Assembly: GCA_025890175.1 (NCBI GenBank)
Contig: JANPYM010000011.1
Span: 1,468,299-1,532,298, forward strand
From: Ciborinia camelliae
Lineage: Eukaryota; Ascomycota; Leotiomycetes; Helotiales; Sclerotiniaceae
DNA: 64,000 bases
Reading direction: 5' to 3'
Under the pieces are notes generated by a model. That model did no database searches and was not told where the DNA came from. It saw only the letters and a program-made list of their open reading frames with translations. The position numbers and the translations under genes were made by a program. Shown here in pieces: positions 1 to 10,553 of the stretch; the first letter of the stretch is position 1; every line of letters starts with the position of its first letter.

Positions 1-450
1 AAATTAAATAAATTAAATAAATTAAATAAATTAAATAAATTAAATAAATTAAATAAATTAAATAAATTAAATAAATTAAATAAATTAAATAAATTAAATA
101 ACTTAAATAACTTAAATATATAATTAAAATTTTTAATAAATTATTTAAAGAATATAAATTAATAATTTATAATTATTTAAAAATTATTTTTAAAATAATA
201 TATTTTTAAAAATTATTTTTTTATATAAATAAAATATTATATAATTAAAAATATAATTTTTTAAAATTAAACTTAATTTTTTAAATATATAATTTATTTA
301 ATTTATATAATAATAAAATATAAAAATAATATATTATAATTTAAAATAAAAATAATAATAATTTATAATTATAAATAAAAATTTAATATATATAAATTAA
401 TTTTTTTTTAAAATATATAATTATTATAAATATTTTAAAAATAAAAAAAT
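1..450. repeat. AT-only block starting with 9-bp tandem repeat
   Basis: Bases 1 to about 105 are about eleven copies of the 9-mer aaattaaat, and the rest to about 450 is almost pure A/T with no plausible coding frame. GC appears abruptly at about 450. In filamentous ascomycetes such blocks are commonly repeat-induced-point-mutation (RIP) products of transposons, or centromeric or subtelomeric isochores. Which of these applies cannot be told from 450 bases. Confidence 0.85.
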
Positions 451-930
451 ACGTTTCAGGCTCTGTGGGTTTGCCCACCATCGTATAAGCAAGGTCCTGA
501 GCTAATACTACGCTAGTCTAGTCCCCATGTGACCTGATAAATCCACCCCTGTTACTGAGGTAGGAGGTACTAGGTAGGCATATATGGTGCTGGGATATCC
601 AATAATACGGTATATGTACCTATCGGCTATTATTAGACGAACGACATGCGAGATGGGCTTCTTCAACCTGGGTTGGAAATGTTAGATGGGAGTTGAGGCG
701 CGCGTGGTTGTACTGGTGATCACGTGTCTGGGGTTTCTCTTCCTCTGCTGATCTGATCTTGAGAGTTCAGGGGGAAGAGATCATGAGACGTCGTTCCGCA
801 ATATCTCTACTTTCAAGTGAGAGTATTGTATTTTGGGAGTTCCAAACTTCTTTGATGGTCAAATGTACCTGGGCACGTGAACTTCACGTCGTGCGATCCA
901 TGATCGTAAAAAAGGTTAAGGTGACTGACT
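450..930 (+). repeat. Diverged copy of the element upstream of the deaminase-like genes
   Basis: Two stretches here resemble the region upstream of the gene at 7089. The start (about 452-476, gtttcaggctctgtgggt) matches about 6828-6851, and about 873-905 (cacgtgaacttcacgtcg) matches about 6914-6945. In the second stretch most differences are C/T or G/A transitions. No open reading frame follows, so this looks like an orphaned or degraded copy of that 5' region. The remaining bases of 450-1208 show nothing else I recognise. Confidence 0.45.
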
Positions 931-1208
931 GACTTATGGGAAACTTTGGCGAGGGGAATTGGAAAGGGCAAGAAGTCGAAGATATTTTATATAATCGGAT
1001 TTTATATACAATTCGAGGGTCTGGATCAAACCGTCTCGGGGAGAAAGTTCGGGCGAGATTACCAAATCTATTGGTGTTGATCATGTGCTTTATGCTTCCA
1101 GCCATAATACATTAATGTCCTTCTCTTCAATCTCTCCTCATTACATCCACACTTTACTAGTGGATCTCCTTTCCATGGCCTATTCATACAAGCTTGAACG
1201 AGTCGAGC

Positions 1209-2558
1209 TTAGTGGCGTCGCATACTTCTTTTATGCTTCAACCCCCTCTTCTGGAAGACTGAGCCTGGTCCGTAGTCCGGTTGCCCACCTAGCGTACCGA
1301 GGATATCTCCCACATAATTAGTAGCTTCGATACCCGCTTCAAATTTGCCATCCCATCCATCCAAAATACCCTCAACCACCTTGATACCCGCCAAATAAAT
1401 GTTCTTGACCGAGGGATCATACCCCTGGTTCTGATTGAAAAGGTTATCCAAGATGGTTTGACCTTCGTGAGGACGATCGAAGTCCGATGCGGTGCGCATG
1501 ATGATGATGCGGGAGAAATCGACAAGCTTGGTAGTGGCAGCTCGAACCATAGCCTCCAGAATGGCATTATCTTCTTGTTGCGTGGTGCAGTAAATACCAC
1601 TTCCGTTGGTCCACACCGAGAGGGTATTCTCGAAAGCATTGGCGAGTATTGATCCGGTGAAATACACATCTGAAGTTGCAGTGTCACAAGCCACGACGGA
1701 AGGTGGTTGGGCACCGATAGCGAATGCTTCGGTGGTGCCGTAAAGAGCTCGATAGCTCATCGCATCAGCCGTGTCATTGAGGATAGCCGTCTTGGCAAAC
1801 GACATGGCAATTTGACGTAGCGATTCACTAACTTCAAATACTTCCGTGCCGTATATTTCAACTAGGTTACTTGTCGGCGAAGACGTTCCTTGGGGGAAAT
1901 AGCCGCTGCTGAAGTTGGCAGGCAATTCTCGGGCGTCAATCTCATATTGCAAGGCTACGGAGACAGCAAATCTCGCAAAGGTTACAGACTTCGATAATGT
2001 TAGTACAAGGCATGGAAGGCATTTCTCTGATACTTACGCCAATAGTTGCTACCTTGGGAGAGACACCTGCAATACCAGCAACGAGGAAGTAAGTTTTGCT
2101 CAAGTTGAACAGGGGTGAATGGGTTATCGAATTAATTGTAACAGCAGCGTTGATTTCTGAATCGGTCAGCTAAGCTAAAGATACAGGAAACCAATTTCTT
2201 ACCTCCCTCGCCGGTTGTGACTTGGCATATTTCTCCATCCTCTGTGCAGTGCACCTGGGGGAACAGCGGGGAAAGACCAGGCACGGTGATATTCCGGGCT
2301 AGGACATCGAACTCTGGAATTCCATACCATGCTCCCGCTTCATCGGTAAACTATGTTTCGAATCGAAGTTAACGGGCTGAGGCTTAAAGAGGAATTTTGC
2401 TCTCTTACCAAGTCAATGATGAAAACTTTGGGGGTGATTGGGTGGATGTGAGAGCCATTTTCAGATCTTGTAGAAGGTTGGAAAGAGGTGGCTGGGGTAT
2501 TTGAGGCTTCGGTGAAAACACTCAGACACAATGCCGCGACGAAGGTAGGAAGACGCAT
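1209..2558 (-). CDS. NUP family purine nucleoside permease-like secreted protein
   Basis: Four exons on the minus strand: 2558-2409, 2350-2203, 2156-2038 and 1988-1209, giving 398 aa. All introns (46-58 nt) are GT-AG and keep the frame. I chose ATG 2558 rather than the in-frame one six codons upstream because it starts directly at a signal-peptide-like stretch (MRLPTFVAALCLSVFTEAS). The body matches the NUP family (PF06516) from memory: PKVFIIDL near the N-terminus, then YFLVAGIAGVSPKVATIG, ALQYEIDARELPANFS, YFPQGTSSP, VACDTATSDVYFTGS, GIYCTTQQEDNA and FSRIIIMRTASDFDRP, and ATNYVGDILGTLGG near the end. Family proteins are about 400 aa, so the length is full. Candida NUP was described as a nucleoside transporter, but the fold is related to nucleoside phosphorylases and the signal peptide suggests secretion, so the actual role is open. 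The tail is unusually basic (KRGLKHKRSMRRH). Confidence 0.93.
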
Positions 2559-4298
2559 ATTGAACCAATGATACAAGAAGCGGCGGGAAGAAGGTCAAGA
2601 GCAAAGGGAACGCGACCCGAAATCGAGGCCATCGTGACTATATAAGCTATAGAAGAACAGCTACTTGGAGGATCCCTGTCGCCCTTTCCCACGATTAAGA
2701 TATCATCAGCTAGTGGACGCGCTGACCGCTGTCGACGTTGATAGCAAAATAACTTCTGGATCTGGATTGAGCGGGGATGATGTGTTCTATCCCATTGGTT
2801 AATACGAGGGACTTGTCAACTGGCCACTCGATATTGATCAATTGGAATGTACTATCCGAGTGGGTCGTCCGATTGATCGATAAAATTATTAATGTATTGA
2901 TTAATAGAGTATTCTTTTAATCAATGTAAAAGTCATAGTGAAATATAACATGAAAGGAATGACGATGAGAAGGGGTAGTACAAGGAGACAATAAGGGATA
3001 ATATATTTTGTATCATTAAAGTAAAAAATCTGAATTTTAGAAAAAGTTCGATAGTATATCTTCAACAATTATCAGAGTCGCTCGAATGGATTGACCAACC
3101 AACCGGGCAGATACCGAACACTAATGTTATCTACAGGGACCATCAGGCTTTAGTAGGTACTCATGATAAGATAACAAACATACTGAAGCTTAAGAAAGCT
3201 ACCCGGTAATCCAATCCACAAACCCACTTTGCATCGATAAAGATTGTTGTGATAATGGTCCATATGTGTCATGGATATCTACGGATAGCGGTAGTAACTT
3301 AAGTTACGGTACAAACTTCGGTACAAACTTCGCTAAACCCCTTGAAAGACTCGGACGAGTCTCGAGTCTCGAGTCTCGAGTATAGCAAAACTACCTACAT
3401 ATACCTACCTATATCTACATATAATAAGGATATCGAGCGGTAGAGCAGAGCAGAGCAATATATAGATACCATTTTGATATTTGATGGGAATGACCCGAAA
3501 GGAATCACGTGTTGGTACTGACTGTACACTTTGATCAAGTTCGACTTTTGGAATCTGATTTGTATCTTTTCTGGCTAATAATTATCTACTCAACATAGGG
3601 ATAATTTGGTAGGAGCAGGGAATTTTGAAACCGAATACATAACTTGGGGATAATTCTAATTCGCGAGTTCCTTATAGACGGGATTGAAGCATATCATGTT
3701 AAAATATCCAATGAGACCGAATAATTTATTCGTAAATAGAGGGGTCATTTATATAGGTAGCGAAGTTATAGGGGGGATCCTTATATAGACGGCTTATTAT
3801 ATCGATAATATTAATCTAAAGTTAGTTTTAGATAGAGAGCTCTATAATTGCTCATCTAAATAGAAGTTTAACTATAGTGTAGGTATAATCTGGGCCATAT
3901 TTTCGCGGATTAATATTTTTGATTTGATTGAAGATAGGTTAGTTAGTGTGCGAAGTTGAGCTGGGATTATACTATTATTTGTATATTAATTAATTATAAT
4001 TACCTTCCTAGGTATATGTTTGATGAATAGTCCCATGTAAGCTATTACCCCGCGTCGGGCAAGGCGGGGTAAATGGGATATCGGGAAAATTGTAGCAACA
4101 GCTATAGCATTGCACGCGCCTACCGCGCATGCAACGTAGTTAATAACCTAGCTCTTGGAATACTAATACTCTAGCTTTTACAACCCATACATTCTGTGCT
4201 CCTCAAAAATCCTAGCCTTATTCTTTAGCGTTCGGCAATAGAAACACGTTACCCACCATCTTCCATCAGATCCCCTTACATTTTCTATACAAAACACT
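2559..4298. other. Intergenic region, AT-rich, no gene seen
   Basis: About 1.7 kb without a convincing reading frame. It contains a short gagtctc-type simple repeat near 3353-3380, tacctacctatatctacat-like low-complexity sequence at about 3390-3425 and several AT-rich stretches. It separates the divergently transcribed NUP and HET genes and so must hold both promoters. Confidence 0.6.
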
Positions 4299-4334
4299 AT
4301 GTCTGGAAGTCACTTCCCCACTTGCTACAGATAG
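4299..4334 (+). promoter_or_regulatory. Upstream ORF of 11 codons before the HET gene
   Basis: An ATG at 4299 opens an 11-codon frame (MSGSHFPTCYR) that stops with TAG at 4332-4334, two bases before the HET start codon at 4337. If it lies in the transcript, ribosomes would have to leak past it or reinitiate over a very short distance, which usually lowers translation. Whether it is transcribed is unknown. Confidence 0.4.
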
Positions 4335-4336
4335 AG

Positions 4337-6226
4337 ATGCCGGTTTTTAATGAATACCAGTACGAGCCTCTCTGTACGGAAGAGGAAGCTCGATTCATCA
4401 TCCTCGAGCCCGTGAAGGACAGTAAAGATCCTCTAAGTTGCTCAATTGTCCAGTGCCGGCGCTCGGCAAAGAATCTGGAGTACTGTGCCGTGTCATATGT
4501 ATGGGGCGAACCCGAGTTCTCTGAGAACCTTGAAATCAAGCACGATGGCGACGCTTCGTACCTGAGGATTACACCCATTGTCGAAGCTTTACTGCGGCGC
4601 CTCCGGGCCTGCAATGTGCGAAATCATCTGTGGATTGATGCCATATGTATCAACCAAGCTGATAAAGATGAGAAAGCGCAACAGATCCCGGTAATGGGAC
4701 GTATTTATGAAGAGGCGAAGGTGGTCCATATATGGCTAGGAAATAATGACCCTATGACTGTGAAGGTATTTTCATTCATCCGAAAAGCGAGCCGGCTTCC
4801 TGAGGTTGGGAAAATCAAAATGGCATCCCAAGTGGCGGAGCTTATGAACGAGGTTTTTGGTGGCGGTGGTGGCATACGTGGGTTACAGTATTTTTGTGAT
4901 TTTTCTGATAGACCTTGGTTTTCACGACGTTGGATAATTCAGGAGGCATGCCTTGCTCAGTACGCGACCATACATTGCGGGAGCTATTCCATCCCTTTGC
5001 CGTCACTTGTCCTAGCGGCAAAACGGTTTCAGTCCCTAGATATATCAAGCTATCCGATTAAGGTAATGGCAAACCTGCGACGACCGGCGACCAAGATCAC
5101 AATTTTAGAGCTCTTGTGGAATTTTCACGAAGCTCGCTGCCTTCTCCCAAATGACCGCATTGCTGCTATTTACGGTCTTATATCAGAGGAATATCGGGTT
5201 CACCTGGATTATACCGCAGATTGGACTGAGCTCTATAAAGAGGTTGTTACGGGTGCTTTGAAGGCTGGCAATAACGATACCAAACTTCAAGTTCTGTTGC
5301 ATTTGTTTGAATTTGGGTCCATTTCTCGCCCAGAGGATACCGTCTATCCATCATGGGTCCCTGACTGGAGACAACCTCGGCGACGGATTCTTCCTTACTA
5401 TTCTTGGATCAGAACCCCAGATACTTATGAAGCTTATCCAAACTCTCCGGGACACTCTGCAAAGGCTACTGTAACGTTTCACCACAACATTCTTCAAATT
5501 CACTGGCATACCTTATCTAGCAGATTACGAGCCCGGCAAGTGATCTATGCGACAAAATCTAATTCAGCTCAAGATAATGGATACAAAAGTGCAGAGAACG
5601 TCCTGGGAATTTTGAATGAACTCTTCCCCCGTACTTCGAATTCTGCCCCGCAACTATTTGCACTATCTTATTTAATCGAGAAAATTGTGAGATTTCGTCA
5701 TTCGGACCGGGATCAGAAATCGAATTGTCCGCTCTTTGATGCATACATCGGAAGTATTCATAGTCAAGGGCGACCAAAGTCATCAAAAGATGGAGTATTT
5801 AACTCCTTAAGGGGACTAGGCTCACTGCTGCAGGAGTTCTGCCTGTTCAAACTGGAGTCTATAGGGTCAAGGTCTGAAACAAATGAAGCCTATGGCATTT
5901 GCACTCAGCAGATACAAGTTGGAGACGTCATGATACCGCTTTGGAGTCCAGACATGGGGCCTTATTGGCGCGATGATCTTCTGAGCCAAGAGGAAGGAGC
6001 CATATACATGAGAACTATGGTCGCGGTGAGGCGTATCGGGGAGAAATTTCCACAGCGCTCAACCCGTGCCCCAAGTGATAGGAAGCAGGCTGAAACGGGT
6101 AGAATCATAGGTTCGGCGGTGTGCGTTCTGATAGAGCCTACATGTGGCCTTGGTAATGGCCTATCTGTCGATACGAGTTCAAATGATCACACGAAGGGAG
6201 AGCAGTGTTTAATGAGGTTGGTTTAG
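4337..6226 (+). CDS. HET-domain (heterokaryon incompatibility) protein
   Basis: A single open exon of 629 aa. The first ATG is 4337 (MPVFNEYQYEPL); the frame opens upstream only with TTG. The N-terminal HET domain (PF06985) is recognisable by its ordered motifs: CAVSYVWG at residues 50-57, LWIDAICINQ at 98-107, MGRIYEEAKVVHIWLG shortly after, and RPWFSRRWIIQEACLA near residue 200. The rest, about residues 210-629, has no motif I know; this variable part is typical of HET proteins, whose C-termini differ widely. HET domains trigger cell death after fusion of genetically different hyphae or act in other non-self responses. The gene sits next to two deaminase-like loci, which fits an accessory conflict region. 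No break is visible in the coding region. Confidence 0.93.
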   Translation: MPVFNEYQYEPLCTEEEARFIILEPVKDSKDPLSCSIVQCRRSAKNLEYCAVSYVWGEPEFSENLEIKHDGDASYLRITPIVEALLRRLRACNVRNHLWIDAICINQADKDEKAQQIPVMGRIYEEAKVVHIWLGNNDPMTVKVFSFIRKASRLPEVGKIKMASQVAELMNEVFGGGGGIRGLQYFCDFSDRPWFSRRWIIQEACLAQYATIHCGSYSIPLPSLVLAAKRFQSLDISSYPIKVMANLRRPATKITILELLWNFHEARCLLPNDRIAAIYGLISEEYRVHLDYTADWTELYKEVVTGALKAGNNDTKLQVLLHLFEFGSISRPEDTVYPSWVPDWRQPRRRILPYYSWIRTPDTYEAYPNSPGHSAKATVTFHHNILQIHWHTLSSRLRARQVIYATKSNSAQDNGYKSAENVLGILNELFPRTSNSAPQLFALSYLIEKIVRFRHSDRDQKSNCPLFDAYIGSIHSQGRPKSSKDGVFNSLRGLGSLLQEFCLFKLESIGSRSETNEAYGICTQQIQVGDVMIPLWSPDMGPYWRDDLLSQEEGAIYMRTMVAVRRIGEKFPQRSTRAPSDRKQAETGRIIGSAVCVLIEPTCGLGNGLSVDTSSNDHTKGEQCLMRLV

Positions 6227-6825
6227 TATTTAATGATGATGATACTATGGCTGAAAATCTTGGTATACCCAATGTAAAGAGCGATGCTTTTTCTAGAAAT
6301 TTATCCATGGCTTGGCCGATGATTTCACGGGTGAAATTATCGTTTTGCACCCACCAGAATCGTCGGTTGATTTATTAGAGGTACCAATTAGTAACTGTTT
6401 AGATTATGAACTCGATACATGGCTTCGAGATCTATCATTGTAGATGCCATCGGGCCGGTCAATACAACGGTATTTCCTGTATCTTCCAATCGTACAAACC
6501 CTGGTTTCAGAATGCAGAAGGAATGCGAATACACCCTCCCTCGTCGACACCAAGGGTTAAGGGTACCAAACCTGCTGCTACAGCATAGGCTAAACCAGAT
6601 GAAGAGCCTCATGTGTAATATTGCTTGTTATGTGGATTCTGAGGGGTCCCCTAGTTTGGATTCAGACCTGTAGTGTCGGTACCATACTCATACATACTGG
6701 TTTTGCCAATGATCATTGCCCCACATTCTCCTAGTTTTTGGATTGGCCATTTAGTAATTTTTGATATGGGGAAGAGCTTGTTATTTGTAGCTCGGCCAAA
6801 AACTGTTACATATAAATAGAATAGA
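6227..6825. other. Intergenic region, nothing recognised
   Basis: Only short overlapping frames in several directions (for example near 6400-6670) without motifs or splice support. They contradict each other and are treated as chance. Confidence 0.5.
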
Positions 6826-7088
6826 TATGTTTCAGTCTCTGTGAGTCTTGCCCACTCTAGTATCTAATATAAAATCGGCATCAAACAAAAGAAGCACATC
6901 AACACGTTCTTAGCACGTGAGTTTCATGTTGTACGACCATCGTGACAAAAAGCTGACTCAGACTGCCAACACCGTATACAATGAGGGGTAAATAACAGAA
7001 GTAGCAATCTGAACTCAAAACCGACTTTCCGTATTCGGATATTCTGTACGGTTTAAAGGGGCCCAAATAAACCCATCTCGAGACAAAG
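6826..7088 (+). repeat. Upstream element shared with the 8979 and 450-930 regions
   Basis: The stretch cacgtgagtttcatgttgta at about 6914, followed by aagctgactcagactgcc at about 6952 and an ACC..ATGAGGGGTAA block at about 6970-6990, recurs with modest divergence at about 8979-9055, in both cases 70-100 bases upstream of an ORF start. Parts also recur at 450-476 and 873-905. Conserved spacing to two related genes suggests a duplicated promoter/5' leader rather than coding sequence. Confidence 0.6.
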
Positions 7089-8698
7089 ATGGTTCGGATG
7101 AATGGTCCAAACATGGTACAAGGTCCTTCATCGGTGCACCGGAAACGAAAATCTCGACGTGGACAGAGTTTGCGGGCTGCGAGGACAAGATCCACTGGGA
7201 ATAATGATAACGATAACGAGGTCAAAAAAGTGACCAAACAGACACCTGCAGTACAGGGACCGGTTATGAGATTGTCCGATGGAAGTTTGCAAGCTGCGAT
7301 TCGGAAAGGAAGATTACAGACTACTGGGAAGCTTGATATTGAAGTCAAAGAGATACTCGAACATGTACCTGAAGTAGAAGAACAGGTTGTGCAATCAAGT
7401 GATAACAATCTAGACCACAGTGATCAAGATGGCGGGCAAGAACGCGGTTGTACGCCGGGATTTGATAATGAAGATGATACCAAGGTCATGGGTTCATCCA
7501 CAGAATTTGAATCTCAACCAGAGCTCGTCGCTAGTGTTTTAGACTCGGTGAATGTTATCAAGCAAATGATGGAACGAAACGAGGAAATTCAGGAGAGAAG
7601 ATTTCGTCAAGATCAGGTGAATCAGGAAAGAAGACACCGTGAAAATGAAGAGAACCAGGAAAGAAGGCATAATGAATTATGCGCGATTCTCATGAAACAG
7701 AAAGGGGTGGAGACAAAAACGTTTGCATGTCTCAGTGCAGAAATTCAGAAGAGCGAAATATCCATACAGCATTCAGAGGAGACCAAAAGTAGTGGGTGTC
7801 GCGATACCGATGTTGTTGATGACGCTTTCGCCCATCCTTCTGACGAGTTTGCCAATATCGATGCAAAGACTCTGGAGTCTGTCGATCGTTCTCTCGACTC
7901 TTTTGCTGATAATATTGATCTTCTGATTTATTCACTTGAGAAAACGAGTTTCAAGCACCCGGACGGCGAAAATGGCGAAAAAGAAATCACCAATCCCGAT
8001 CAGTCACGCTGGTTTCGATATAACCAAACTGCGACAGATAATTACGTTGAATTGTGTCAGCTGGTGCCGCAGGTCGTGCAAAGCTATCGTATACCAAGAG
8101 AAAGAGCAGCAATAGGTTAGTTGGCTTATAAAACCAGATAGAAGAGTCTTTTCAACATACTAGAAGTGTTACGAATTTCACTGACATGTCACGCTAAGCC
8201 CGTCTCAATATAGACGGCCTTCATAGATGCACCGCAGTCAGCGGTTGGGATACTCCCTATCCGAAAGACGACATGATTTCAAATTATACCTGGACCTTAC
8301 AGGTAGAGGAAATCTGCAAAATAATCAAGCATACCCTCCCCGAGTGGGGAGAAACATGGGATCATGGATTTCCAGGCAGGTATCATGCATGCCATGCAGA
8401 AAAGCAATTGATAGCCTGGTATCTTTACGAGAATACCTTTGCAAAATATCAAGTCACGATGGACTCACCATATGCACTCCCCTACCGCAAAATCAAATCA
8501 TCGGCTCCCCGAGGGGCTCTCATAGTGGTGAGCCGAGAGATTTGTGATGATTGCAGAGAATTTATTGGCAAGGTCAAGAAATACTTCGAGATTCCTGATC
8601 ACTTTTATGTGGAATCTCGGACATGCCCTGATGATACATTTGACATGCGGAAGACCGACAAATTATCCGAGAGTTGCAATGAATGGAGAAACTCTTGA
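7089..8698 (+). CDS. Coiled-coil protein with C-terminal deaminase-like domain
   Basis: Two exons, 7089-8115 and 8214-8698, joined in frame over a GT-AG intron (donor GTTAGT, branch-like CTGAC, acceptor ATATAG), giving 503 aa. Residues about 1-120 are charged and probably disordered with a basic patch (RKRKSRRG). Residues about 155-205 form a highly charged coiled-coil with repeated QERRxRE. The C-terminal part (about 355-495) carries the signature of the zinc-dependent deaminase superfamily: HAE at 403-405 (CHAEKQLIAWYL) and CDDC at 453-456. HAE/CxxC supplies the zinc ligands and the proton-shuttling glutamate, so catalysis looks possible. Fungi have several lineage-specific families of such deaminases, thought to derive from bacterial conflict systems; I cannot decide the family or the substrate. 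Both splice sites and all key residues are intact, unlike the relative immediately downstream. Confidence 0.8.
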
Positions 8699-9155
8699 GA
8701 CGATGGCGGTCATCTGACGAGAGAGTACGCCTCCAAAAAGCGTTGAACTAATAGGAAGTATTATTATCTGAAATGGAGGTTACTGCGATAGCCAATTCAG
8801 ATAGGAGAATTTGAATGTGTGGCATCCTATTTTAGCCAAGACTTCGTCTAGATAGCGAAAAACCCCCAAATTAATCAATATTATAGCTTAGGGACTCCAG
8901 GTACCGCATATCTATGGTAAAATAGTCATTGGTAATCGCAAAAACGGTTATAGAATAGCTATATTCACACATATTCCACGTGTTAATGCTATGTGCAACC
9001 CTCCATGATGTTAATAAGCTGACTCAGATTGCCAACACAACTCTGATGAGGGGTAATAGAGATAATAACATCAAATGTATTCATTCAACAAAACAAATTA
9101 TACAAGATTTAAAAGATATCGAAATATCTCGAGCTAACGAGCGTGTGCAAATAAT
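8699..9155. repeat. Intergenic stretch with second copy of the shared upstream element
   Basis: From about 8979 the sequence (cacgtg, then aagctgactcagattgcc at about 9016 and atgaggggtaatag at about 9045) parallels the leader of the gene at 7089. It lies about 100 bases upstream of the ATG at 9156. The first 280 bases show nothing further. Confidence 0.55.
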
Positions 9156-10553
9156 ATGGATCCTATTCCCGATCAGAAATATAGCTCGGATAGGAGATTC
9201 TACTCAGGCGAGAAAGTGAAGCGGCTGGCGAAGTCGACGAATATTGAGTCTGCTACCGGCAAAACTGAACGGAGGAGTCATGATCAGGAGAATGATGGTG
9301 ATGAAAGCTCGAAGGAGCTCAACAAAAAGGCCAGCGATGTGGATCAATTAGTTCTGGACTTGGATCAAAAACTCAACGTTTCCGCCGCGGAAAAAACGTC
9401 CGTTGAAGAGGAAACATACGTCAGAGAGACAACGTTCCAAGAGATCTTTGCTGAATTAAATAAAGATCAAGCGAATCCCTGGAAGGGACGCTATAAGTCG
9501 CTTGATATATCGTCCAGAGTCGCGGAACTTGATGTTATCTTGAGCGAGTTCGATAGTTTGGTCTCGAAGGCTTCATCTGGAAAGCAGGAAAAGAATGATG
9601 AAAAGACGATTATTGAGCAAAGGAATGCCTGCCGCGAGTTGTTAATGAAAGCATTTCTATGGGGCTGCGAAGGCGTAATCGATTCCGCTGGAAACGAAGA
9701 AAAGTCCGCAGCACAGCATGATTTCAAGGGCGAGGAAGTCGTGACGGCCGTGACTTCAGTTGCAATTACAACTGCAAACGTAACAGATGGTGCGACAGCA
9801 TTGATACCCACACTATGCGGATGGTGTTCCGAGTCATTGGCTCCTGAGCCCGAAGTGGAAATTCTTTCACAACCGACACAAGATTCCAAAGGTCGCGTTG
9901 AATGGTTTGAATATCGTCAGGAGCCAGGAGACATGCGTCATTACCACGTTGACTTATATGAGCGTGTGCAGACATTCGATTTAAAGAAGTTTAATCAGAG
10001 CTCTAAGGAGAAGACACTAGGTACGTTTACAGTCATACTCATGATGCGCATTTTGGCGCCATTATCTTGACAATTTATTCTTTAGGTCGTTTATATAGTA
10101 GACGCGAATTATTTTTTGGCGACGGGTATGTTTCCATCAATGCTATCAGTGGTTGAAGTTCCACGCATCCGGATGGATTCATACCTAATAAGATATGGAC
10201 CGAGAGAGTTCAAGAAATGTGTGAGGCGATAGGCTATCGATTAGAGGATGATAAGTGTGATGAACTAGAAAAACCTGGTAGCTATTTGGCATGCCACGTT
10301 GAGAAAAAACTCATAGCCTAATTATTGGCTTCACGGGAATGGCTTACGACGAAAACATCCTTTCACCGAAGATGTATACTGGGACAAGGGACACAACGAA
10401 AAAATACCCCCGGCACGTTACAAAGGACTTCACATAGTTATCAGTAAGCCACCCTGCGATTGCTGCGAGAGATTTATGAATTTCGTCGCGCGGCATTACG
10501 ATATTTCCTTCCAAGTGCATTGGCCAGGAGGAGTCCTCCAATTCACCTCTTGA
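9156..10553 (+). pseudogene. Decayed deaminase-like gene, tandem relative of 7089-8698
   Basis: Exon 1 (9156-10020) is open and encodes a charged, partly coiled-coil protein. A GT-AG intron at 10021-10085 falls at the same place and phase as in the 7089 gene, just after a WFxY-containing segment (WFEYRQ here, WFRYNQ there). The following exon matches the neighbour's deaminase domain but is broken three times. TGA at 10154-10156 replaces the neighbour's TGG. TAA at 10319-10321 comes right after the remnant of the first motif, which reads HVE instead of HAE. The CDCC motif near 10455-10466 lies in a different frame, so a frameshift sits between. A truncated protein of about 311 aa without the deaminase domain could still be made. 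That it is dead as a deaminase is well supported; whether exon 1 is kept for another purpose is unknown. Confidence 0.75.

Noticed and set aside
884..1321. Small ORFs on both strands near 884-1321
   Set aside because: They are in a region of degraded repeat sequence or overlap the last exon of the NUP gene, without motifs.
9491..9975. Minus-strand ORFs opposite exon 1 of the second deaminase-like locus
   Set aside because: Antisense shadows of an exon with biased codon use; no motif.
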